From Candidatus Wallbacteria bacterium (GTDB taxonomy: Bacteria > Muiribacteriota > JAQTZZ01), in NCBI GenBank assembly GCA_028711905.1, contig JAQTRI010000290.1, positions 1 through 5,131 on the forward strand: DNA of 5,131 nucleotides, read 5' to 3'. The notes under the pieces are model-generated. The model searched no databases. It had not been told where the DNA came from and worked only from the letters and a program-made list of their open reading frames with translations. The position numbers and the translations under genes were made by a program. Positions 1 to 5,131 of this stretch are shown one piece after another (positions within the stretch are counted from its first letter, which is position 1; the number at the start of each line of letters is the position of its first letter).

Positions 1-322
1 TGCTTTTCTTGAGCAGGGCTTCATTTTTCTGCTTCAGATCCTCATTGACAACAAGCAGTTCCTTCTGCTGCTCAATCAGCCTGTCGATATTGAACAAGGC
101 GATTCTGACCTCCTGAGATATCAGAGAGGAAAAGCCGATGGTAATAAATGTGATCACTATACCTGTGCCGACAGCTATCACCTGGGCCGTGACCCTGGGT
201 CGCAGGGAAAAAAAGCTGATGCGCATCTTCCCGATTCTGTATCCCAGCACATCTCCAATATAGGCCAGCAGTCCGCTGAAAAGAATCAGGAAAAAAAAAC
301 GGATGGCCACATGCCAGCTCAC
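1..322 (-). CDS. DUF3084 domain-containing membrane/coiled-coil protein, N-terminal part (runs off window)
   Basis: No biochemical function is established for this family as far as I know. The visible 107 residues contain a hydrophobic segment (about 5-22), a cytoplasmic-looking loop with GDVLGYRIGK and SLRPR (23-43), a second hydrophobic segment (about 44-68), then a charged, Leu/Glu/Lys/Gln-rich stretch (about 70-107) that looks like the start of a coiled coil. This two-TM hairpin with GD-LG-R-GK and S-F-LRPR motifs followed by a coiled coil is what I recognise as DUF3084. The chosen start is GTG at 322, whose last bases form the TGA stop of lptB (GTGA, 4-base overlap). A second in-frame GTG at 310 is possible but has no ribosome binding site. 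A run of nine T lies at codons 8-11. The C-terminus is outside the window. Family call fairly confident; a role in LPS export is only inferred from position. Confidence 0.8.
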   Translation of the reverse strand, partial: MSWHVAIRFFFLILFSGLLAYIGDVLGYRIGKMRISFFSLRPRVTAQVIAVGTGIVITFITIGFSSLISQEVRIALFNIDRLIEQQKELLVVNEDLKQKNEALLKKS

Positions 323-1041
323 AGCCTGAATTTCTCTCCCAGATAGATTTTCCTGGCCACCTCGCTCTGCGCGATTTCTTCGGCCGAACCGGCTATCAGA
401 ATCTGACCCTGGTTGATGATATAGGATCTGTCTGTGATGTTCAGTGTTTCACGCACATTATGGTCTGTGATTATCACGCCAAGTCCCTTGCGTTTCAAAT
501 GCCTGACAATTTCCTGGATGTCAGCGACAGCGATCGGGTCAACCCCGGCAAATGGTTCATCCAGGAGCATAAAGGCCGGTTCAGTGGCCAATGAGCGGGC
601 AATTTCAGCCCTTCTCCGCTCTCCGCCCGAGAGAGAGTATGCAACATTGTCGGACAGGTGAAGGATATTCAGCTCACTCATCAGTTCGTCAGCCCTGTCG
701 TCAATCTCTTTGCGGTTCAGTTTCATGAACTGGAGAATAGCCCTGATATTGTCGCGCACGGACAGCCTTCGGAAAATCGACGGTTCCTGTGCCAGGTAAC
801 CGATGCACTGCCTTGCGCGCATATACATGGGCCAGGAGGTGATTTCTTTTTCGTCGATCAGCACACGACCTGAATCAGGAGACACCAGCCCGACAATCAT
901 GTAAAACGAAGTGGTTTTGCCGGCCCCGTTCGGCCCCAGTATTCCCACAACCTCGCCGCGGTTGACCTCTAAGGAGACCTCGTTAACCACCCGCCTGCGC
1001 GCAAACACCTTGACTATTTTTTCAGTTGCCAGTTTTTCCAC
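319..1041 (-). CDS. lptB: LPS export ABC transporter ATP-binding protein LptB
   Basis: Cytoplasmic ATPase that powers extraction of LPS from the inner membrane as part of LptB2FGC. With a GTG start at 1041 the protein is 240 residues (E. coli LptB is 241). Walker A GPNGAGKT is at 36-43, with the Lys at 42 as in E. coli. The Q-loop (YLAQE) is near 85, followed by SIFRRLS, a segment highly conserved in LptB. Next come LSGGE at 137-141, Walker B LLDEP with catalytic Glu 162, the D-loop GVDP at 166-169, H-loop His 194, and the family-typical ending GEKFRL. All catalytic residues are present. The frame stays open to 1191. An ATG at 1077, preceded by AGGG at short spacing, would add 12 residues. 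I prefer 1041 because it aligns with the E. coli N-terminus without a gap, although its ribosome binding site is poor. It overlaps lptA by 20 bases and the DUF3084 gene by 4. Confidence 0.96.
   Translation of the reverse strand: MEKLATEKIVKVFARRRVVNEVSLEVNRGEVVGILGPNGAGKTTSFYMIVGLVSPDSGRVLIDEKEITSWPMYMRARQCIGYLAQEPSIFRRLSVRDNIRAILQFMKLNRKEIDDRADELMSELNILHLSDNVAYSLSGGERRRAEIARSLATEPAFMLLDEPFAGVDPIAVADIQEIVRHLKRKGLGVIITDHNVRETLNITDRSYIINQGQILIAGSAEEIAQSEVARKIYLGEKFRL
334..340 (-). promoter_or_regulatory. Possible ribosome binding site for the DUF3084 gene
   Basis: The minus strand reads GGGAGAG inside the end of lptB, 11 bases before the GTG at 322. The spacing is long but workable. It favours the 322 start over the in-frame GTG at 310, which would be 23 bases away. 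The bases also encode the conserved C-terminal GEKFRL of LptB, so they may be there for that reason alone. Confidence 0.35.
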
Positions 1042-1855
1042 TGCCTGAATCGCTTTCTTCACCTGCGGGATAAACATCAGCCCTGGCATTGAGCACAACC
1101 ATGCGGCCGTCCTTGACAAAATAAACGATTTTTTCACCCACAACCTGGTTTTTTTTGTCTGAGCCGGGGATCTTCTGCAATGCTCTGGCATTGCCTGTGA
1201 TTATCAACTTTTCTTCATCGTGATAATAAATCGCCTCTTCCCCGTATGCAGTAATATCTTCGGCGTCCATCACCACATTGCCGCGCGCAATACTCTTGTT
1301 TTCCTTTAAGAACATCTCCAGATTGTCGCTGGTCATGACAGAGGCGATCCTGGGCATTCCGGGCCTGAGAAACTGCTCGAACCAGTGCTCTTCCACGCGC
1401 ACATTGTCTGTTACTACTATGCGGTCTTCGTTAAAAAATGAAGTGATTTCCCGTCCGGACATACGCATGTATCGTTCCTTAACCGGCAGCTTGACCGAAA
1501 CTTCTCCTGTGGTTTCGCGTTCAGCCACTTTTTCCACTACCACCGGATTCTGCCGGGCAATGCCGCGGTCTTCCGAAAAATAGATCATGATCATGCCGCT
1601 GGTCAGGGTATAAGAGGGATCTTCCAGCACGACCTGACCATAAGCCTCGACTATCTGGGTTTTTTCATAGTATTTTCCCCAGTCTGCCGTCAGCTCCTGT
1701 TCGCCCTGGATAGCCTTGAGATTGCCCTTAACGATTCTGGTGCCGTCAGAAAACCCTTCCATCAGGTCTCCGTAAACTCTGACCTCTGACTGTGACCACA
1801 GGGGTATGACCACTGCCGTAAGAGCGAATATAATTACAAACGGCAGCAGTTTCAA
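1022..1855 (-). CDS. lptA: LptA/OstA-like periplasmic LPS transport protein
   Basis: Predicted periplasmic bridge protein carrying LPS from LptC toward the outer-membrane LptD complex. The 277 residues begin with a hydrophobic signal peptide (about 1-21, possible cleavage around LWSQS at 19-23). The rest is beta-rich repeats of the OstA/LptA type: VYGDLMEG and GNLKA at the start, LTADWGKYY and VEAYGQVVLED after it, and later ITAYGEEAIYY, LIITGNARAL and VVGEKIVYF. E. coli LptA is about 185 residues, so this version is longer, with perhaps an extra set of strands in the middle (about 105-190). The start is TTG at 1855, sharing TTGA with the lptC stop. It is the only start that keeps the signal peptide, and a GGA lies 5 bases upstream. 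The C-terminal codons overlap the lptB start. Sequence drift in this family is high, so the call rests on repeats, signal peptide and the lptC/lptB neighbours. Confidence 0.9.
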   Translation of the reverse strand: MKLLPFVIIFALTAVVIPLWSQSEVRVYGDLMEGFSDGTRIVKGNLKAIQGEQELTADWGKYYEKTQIVEAYGQVVLEDPSYTLTSGMIMIYFSEDRGIARQNPVVVEKVAERETTGEVSVKLPVKERYMRMSGREITSFFNEDRIVVTDNVRVEEHWFEQFLRPGMPRIASVMTSDNLEMFLKENKSIARGNVVMDAEDITAYGEEAIYYHDEEKLIITGNARALQKIPGSDKKNQVVGEKIVYFVKDGRMVVLNARADVYPAGEESDSGSGKTGN

Positions 1856-2382
1856 GTCTTTCCGCCTTCAATGATAATTTCCACGCTGCCTTCAAGATAC
1901 CATTTATCAGTGCGCGGATATGCCCTCAAAGTGTTTCCGCTCGTGACCTGGCCGGGCTGAGTGACTGTGACCCGGGTCGGGGAAAAGAGTTCTTCCTGAT
2001 TTTCGCGGTAAATGAGCCTGTCTGTGCGCAGAATTGAATCTTCCCTGAAAACCTGTACATTTCCGGACATGGTATAAAGCGATTTTGAGGGAATCTCCTC
2101 AACCAGATCGGCTAAGATCCGCACTTCCCCGCTTTGAGTAAAAATAAGGGCCTCCGCTGTCCTGTACAAGCCCTCTTCATTGTCCATGTTGCGCCTGTAT
2201 TCGACCGCTGTGGCGGTCCGCGTCAGCCGTCCCAGATCGAATTCCTTGAGTTTCAGGTTTTCCATGATCAGATAATTTTCCTGTTCCACATCCATTTTCC
2301 GCGCCAGATAAGGAATAAAGACGAAAAACAGCCAGAAAAGAGCGATCAATCCGGCAAGAAAGTGGTAAACCCGGTTGTTCAT
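1852..2382 (-). CDS. lptC: LPS export protein LptC, inner-membrane anchored
   Basis: Bitopic membrane protein that links the LptB2FG transporter to LptA. The 176-residue product (E. coli LptC is 191) has one N-terminal membrane helix (about 8-27, FLAGLIALFWLFF) followed by a periplasmic beta-strand-rich domain. Strand and turn motifs typical of LptC/LptA jellyroll proteins are visible: TAEALIFTQSGEVRI, LYTMSGNVQVFRED, LRTDRLIYRENQEEL, VTSGNTLRAYP and YLEGSVEIII. The ATG at 2382 is the only reasonable start, because an in-frame stop lies shortly upstream. There is no good Shine-Dalgarno. The ATG sits in the loop of an 11-bp inverted repeat. The stop overlaps the TTG start of lptA. LptC sequences are poorly conserved, so synteny with lptA and lptB adds much of the certainty. 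Confidence 0.9.
   Translation of the reverse strand: MNNRVYHFLAGLIALFWLFFVFIPYLARKMDVEQENYLIMENLKLKEFDLGRLTRTATAVEYRRNMDNEEGLYRTAEALIFTQSGEVRILADLVEEIPSKSLYTMSGNVQVFREDSILRTDRLIYRENQEELFSPTRVTVTQPGQVTSGNTLRAYPRTDKWYLEGSVEIIIEGGKT
1858..1869 (-). promoter_or_regulatory. Ribosome binding site supporting the TTG start of lptA
   Basis: The minus strand reads GAAGGCGGAAAG just before the TTG at 1855. Either AAGG (9-base spacing) or GGA (5-base spacing) could pair with 16S rRNA. It lies within the last codons of lptC, so ribosomes finishing lptC could restart at the overlapping TTGA. This supports the TTG as a true start, because no ATG occurs within the signal peptide. Confidence 0.55.
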
Positions 2383-2408
2383 CGGCGATATTCTATCACA
2401 ACCGGGTT
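2368..2408 (-). repeat. Perfect 11-bp inverted repeat flanking the lptC start codon
   Basis: Arms at 2368-2378 (plus strand AACCCGGTTGT) and 2398-2408 (ACAACCGGGTT) are perfect reverse complements, separated by 19 bases. In the lptC transcript the upstream arm lies in the leader and the downstream arm covers codons 2-5 (N-N-R-V). The AUG and its upstream bases are therefore in the loop. No T-run follows on either strand, so it is not a classical terminator. It could be a translational control hairpin, an RNase site, a protein-binding palindrome, or chance. The repeat is directly visible; its function is inference. Confidence 0.6.
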
Positions 2409-2460
2409 ATTATTGACGCTGAAAAATACCAGTGGACCAGACTGTCGTGTCCTTCTCAGA

Positions 2461-4437
2461 TCATTCCTTTTTCCCCTCGCGCTTCCCGCCCATGATGACC
2501 CTCTCCAGAGAAATGGCCACCAGCATGAGCATGAAGATCGACAGCCAGGTGCTGATCGATGCCCAGTTAGGATTCATAGCCGCGAGTTGCGAGGAATAAT
2601 CAATATCCAGTGTAATCCACTTGCGGTCCATCATAAAAACATAGATGGCCAGAACCACTCCCATCAGGGCTTCTCCGGCAATCAGTCCTGATGAATACAG
2701 AATACCCTTCTCGTTCCTCTCGTTGTTCTCAGCCTTGTCAGTGCATTTGGCATCCAGCCAGCCGCGGATGATGCCGCCGAGAATAATCGGAGTGGACAGA
2801 TGCAGAGGCAGATACAGCCCTACTGCAAACGCCAGCGATGGAACACCAAACAGTTCAGCCACTAAGGCCGAACCAGCTCCAACAAGCACCAGAGTCCAGG
2901 GCAGAGTATTGCGCATCACTCCCTCTACCACCATTTTCATCAGATTGGCCTGAGGCGCTGGCAGGTCCTTGGACCCGATCCCGTAAGATTCGTTGAGAAT
3001 GTATACAGTGACCCCTATAACCATGGCGGAAAACAGCACTCCAAGGCACTCACCGATCTGCTGCTTGTAAGGCGTAGCGCCCACCAGATACCCTGTTTTC
3101 AGGTCCTGGGAAGTGTCACCGGCAATGGCGATACCGATACACACCACAGCGCCAATGGACAGGGCCGCGATAATACCGTCACTGCCGGTATACCCGGCTC
3201 TGTACAAAAAATAACTGGTCAGAAGCAATGTGGCGATTGTCATGCCTGACACAGGGTTCGAAGAACTGCCGACAATACCCACAATGCGTGAGGAAACAGT
3301 TACAAAAAAGAAGGTGAAAAGTACCATCAGAAGCGGTACAATCACTCCACCAGGAATCTGCGGCATCAGCCACAGACATGCGAAAATGATCAAAGCTCCA
3401 CCCAGCACGACAGCCATAGGCAGGTCCTGCTGAGTACGCCGCACACCCTTTTGAATCTTGAAATTTATCCCGCCGGATAACTCGCGGAACCCGGCAGCAA
3501 AAGATGTGACAATCGTGGGAATGGACTTGAACAGACTGACAAATCCGCCCAATGCCACGGCTCCAGCCCCGACATATCTGATGTAATTGGTCCAGACAGC
3601 CCAGGCGTCCATACCGGAAATCAGCTCTTTTCCCGGATACACCGGCTGTGTGATCGTTGCTCCCAGAAAGCTGATCAGCGGGATAAACACCCACCAGCCG
3701 AGCACACCACCTGCCAGCATATAGCAGGCGATCTTCGGACCGATAATATAGCCGACACCGAGCAGAGCCGGCATGGAATCGAATCCCACAACAAAATTCC
3801 GCAAACCGGGAATATGCCATTCCGGTTCCTCGCTCCATAATTTGAGACCAGACATAATGAACTTGTATATGCCGCCGATCATGACACCCTGAAACACCAG
3901 ATTGGCCCTGTTGCCACCGCTTTCGCCGGCAACTATGACCTCTGCACAGGCCGTGCCTTCCGGAAATGGAAGCCTGCCGTGTTCCCTGACAATCAGGAAA
4001 TTGCGCAGAGGAATCATAAACAACACACCCAGAATACCGCCGAGAAGCGACAGGGAAAAGATCAAGCCGATTCCAGGGCTGAGGTTCAAAAGAATCAGAG
4101 CCGGTATTGTGAATATCACACCAGCAGCCAATGATTCACCAGCCGAACCGACTGTCTGGGCCATGTTATTCTCCAGGATCGTGGCACGCTTGAACAGCTT
4201 GCGCAGCACAGCCATGGAAATCACTGCAGCCGGAATCGAAGCAGAAACCGTCATGCCGACCTTGAGCCCGAGATAAGCATTGGCTGTTCCAAAAACCACA
4301 GAAAGAATGATACCCAGAATCACGGCCTGATATGTGAATTCAGGCACATTTTCGTGATCCTTGATTACCGGCTCATACTCGTGACCCGCGGGAATCTCCG
4401 TATAGGCCTGGCTTGTCAGTTCCCTTTTTTTCTCCAT
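2461..4437 (-). CDS. OPT family oligopeptide transporter
   Basis: Polytopic inner-membrane transporter of the OPT superfamily. Members move peptides or metal-chelate complexes, probably by proton coupling; the substrate here cannot be read from sequence. The product is 658 residues with many hydrophobic segments (roughly 14-16). Family motifs are NAYLGLKVG (about 53-61), SIPAA (67-71), NNMAQTVGSAGE (90-101), LPFPEGTACAEV (about 156-167), and further on SSSNPVSGMTIATLL and AGDTSQDLKTGYLVGATP. It appears full length and intact, most like the bacterial OPT type. I chose the ATG at 4437, which has GGGAGG just upstream. The in-frame ATG at 4461 would add eight residues whose codons contain that ribosome binding site. 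It lies 45 bases after the isomerase gene and 78 before lptC, with no terminator seen on either side, so co-transcription is possible. No functional link to LPS export is evident. Confidence 0.93.
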   Translation of the reverse strand: MEKKRELTSQAYTEIPAGHEYEPVIKDHENVPEFTYQAVILGIILSVVFGTANAYLGLKVGMTVSASIPAAVISMAVLRKLFKRATILENNMAQTVGSAGESLAAGVIFTIPALILLNLSPGIGLIFSLSLLGGILGVLFMIPLRNFLIVREHGRLPFPEGTACAEVIVAGESGGNRANLVFQGVMIGGIYKFIMSGLKLWSEEPEWHIPGLRNFVVGFDSMPALLGVGYIIGPKIACYMLAGGVLGWWVFIPLISFLGATITQPVYPGKELISGMDAWAVWTNYIRYVGAGAVALGGFVSLFKSIPTIVTSFAAGFRELSGGINFKIQKGVRRTQQDLPMAVVLGGALIIFACLWLMPQIPGGVIVPLLMVLFTFFFVTVSSRIVGIVGSSSNPVSGMTIATLLLTSYFLYRAGYTGSDGIIAALSIGAVVCIGIAIAGDTSQDLKTGYLVGATPYKQQIGECLGVLFSAMVIGVTVYILNESYGIGSKDLPAPQANLMKMVVEGVMRNTLPWTLVLVGAGSALVAELFGVPSLAFAVGLYLPLHLSTPIILGGIIRGWLDAKCTDKAENNERNEKGILYSSGLIAGEALMGVVLAIYVFMMDRKWITLDIDYSSQLAAMNPNWASISTWLSIFMLMLVAISLERVIMGGKREGKKE

Positions 4438-4441
4438 TATT

Positions 4442-4447
4442 CCTCCC
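4442..4447 (-). promoter_or_regulatory. Ribosome binding site deciding the OPT transporter start
   Basis: The minus strand reads GGGAGG, then AATA, then the ATG at 4437. This is the strongest Shine-Dalgarno in the window. It excludes the upstream in-frame ATG at 4461, which has no comparable site. Confidence 0.75.
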
Positions 4448-4482
4448 GGCTTTTTCTGCATTTGCCTTACTCAGCTTTCAGT

Positions 4483-5131
4483 TTAAACTTTTTTGAAATA
4501 CTTGATGACTTTGCCGCCATTAATCTTGATGGAGGAATTATTGCGCTGCTCCTTCATCCATAACCTGAAAGCCTTTTCTTTTCTTGGTCTGATCAGGGTT
4601 TCCCGTATTTCATTACGCTTTTCCTCAAGCGGGACAGTCCTGGCTGCGACTTTTTCCTCAACCTTGATCAGATGAAACCCATATGAACTTTTAATGATTT
4701 CGCTGAATTTTCCCGGTTCCAGCCCGAAAGCGGTTTCTTCCAGCTCTCCGGTCAGTTTTCCTCTTGTGACAAAGCCGAGATCCCCTCCCCGGTCTTTAGC
4801 TGCTTCAATAGAGAACTGTCTGGCTGTTTCGGCAAAATCCTGGCCTTCCAGTAACAGTCGCCGGACTTTTTTAGCCGTTTCCTCATCGCGAACCAGTATG
4901 TGCCTGATCCTGACCTTTTCTTCTTCCTGGAACTGCTCCAGATTTTCGGAATAATACTTGGCGATCTCCAAATCATCGACAGTCTTGTTCAGCATGCTCT
5001 CGATATCAGCCTTGGCTTCTTGAAGATCCCTGATTTTTCCCTTTTCTTTTCCTGTAACGCGGATAATGTGATAACCCAGATTGGTTTCAACCGGAGGCGA
5101 TATTTCTCCCTGGTCAAGAATCAAACAGTAT
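4483..5131 (-). CDS. Parvulin-type peptidyl-prolyl cis-trans isomerase (SurA/PpiC-like), C-terminal part
   Basis: Catalyses proline isomerisation and probably acts as a chaperone for secreted envelope proteins. The 215 visible residues enter the window inside one parvulin domain: GEISPPVET-LGYHIIRV (about 8-25) is the typical end of such a domain. A helical linker (about 33-68) follows. Then comes a complete second parvulin domain (about 73-158), with RHILV (76-80), FAETARQFS (99-107), GGDLGF (115-120), the LEPGKFSEII region and YGFHLIKV (150-157). A charged helical tail and a lysine-rich end follow. Two tandem parvulin domains resemble SurA more than single-domain PrsA/PpiC, but the N-terminus with any signal peptide or lipobox is outside the window. 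The frame is open through the window edge, so the true start lies beyond it. The stop is 45 bases before the OPT start. Confidence 0.92.
   Translation of the reverse strand, partial: YCLILDQGEISPPVETNLGYHIIRVTGKEKGKIRDLQEAKADIESMLNKTVDDLEIAKYYSENLEQFQEEEKVRIRHILVRDEETAKKVRRLLLEGQDFAETARQFSIEAAKDRGGDLGFVTRGKLTGELEETAFGLEPGKFSEIIKSSYGFHLIKVEEKVAARTVPLEEKRNEIRETLIRPRKEKAFRLWMKEQRNNSSIKINGGKVIKYFKKV

Noticed and set aside
2411..2450. Possible terminator after the OPT gene (short CAGT/ACTG pairing followed by five T on the minus strand)
   Set aside because: The stem is only about four base pairs and the T-run is short; not a credible intrinsic terminator.
2383..2460. Possible promoter with TAGAAT as a -10 element upstream of lptC
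   Set aside because: No acceptable -35 element is found at 16-18 bases, and the resulting transcript would start almost at the ATG. One near-match is not enough.
3179..3838. A 219-codon minus-strand frame inside the OPT gene
   Set aside because: It is an alternate frame of the OPT coding sequence; the translation is Cys/Arg/Ser-rich with no domain, while the OPT frame carries all family motifs.
4475..4495. GTTTAAAC palindrome at the end of the isomerase gene
   Set aside because: It is only eight AT-rich bases overlapping the stop codon, with no U-tract; such palindromes are expected by chance.
434..4954. Numerous plus-strand open frames, up to about 185 codons (for example 2134-2691, 3902-4276)
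   Set aside because: Each lies antisense to a well-supported gene, has low-complexity Ser/Pro/Arg/Thr-rich translation without recognisable domains, and lacks convincing ribosome binding sites.
5122..5124. TTG at 5124 as the start of the isomerase gene
   Set aside because: The frame continues to the window edge and the residues before it belong to the preceding parvulin domain, so the gene is truncated by the window rather than starting here.

Overview
All six genes in this 5.1 kb window read on the minus strand, and together they suggest a diderm (LPS- or lipooligosaccharide-bearing) bacterium. In transcription order they are: the C-terminal part of a periplasmic parvulin-type peptidyl-prolyl isomerase (window end to 4483), an OPT-family transporter (4437-2461), lptC (2382-1852), lptA (1855-1022), lptB (about 1041-319), and the start of a DUF3084-type membrane/coiled-coil protein (322 to the window edge). 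No RNA genes, mobile elements or CRISPR arrays are visible. The plus-strand open frames are all shadows of these genes.

The core is an lptC-lptA-lptB block for lipopolysaccharide transport. LptB is the cytoplasmic ATPase. LptC is a single-pass membrane protein and LptA is the secreted bridge that carries LPS across the periplasm. The genes are very tightly packed: lptC/lptA overlap by 4 bases, lptA/lptB by about 20, and lptB/DUF3084 by 4. lptA starts at TTG, and lptB and the DUF3084 gene most likely start at GTG, which suggests translational coupling. The LptF/LptG permeases, kdsC/kdsD and rpoN, familiar neighbours in Proteobacteria, are not in the window. Instead lptB is followed by a DUF3084 gene. 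From general knowledge, that family is known mainly from non-proteobacterial diderms such as cyanobacteria, Synergistota and Negativicutes. I therefore infer a non-proteobacterial diderm but cannot name the phylum.

Upstream, the parvulin fits an envelope theme, since SurA-like chaperones help fold outer-membrane proteins. The OPT transporter between it and lptC has no evident role in LPS export and may simply be co-transcribed or adjacent. The only gene-free stretches are 45 bases (4438-4482) and 78 bases (2383-2460). The second contains one arm of an 11-bp perfect inverted repeat that places the lptC start codon in its loop. I see no new multi-gene system. The points most worth following are the DUF3084-Lpt linkage, the lptC start hairpin and the non-ATG coupled starts.
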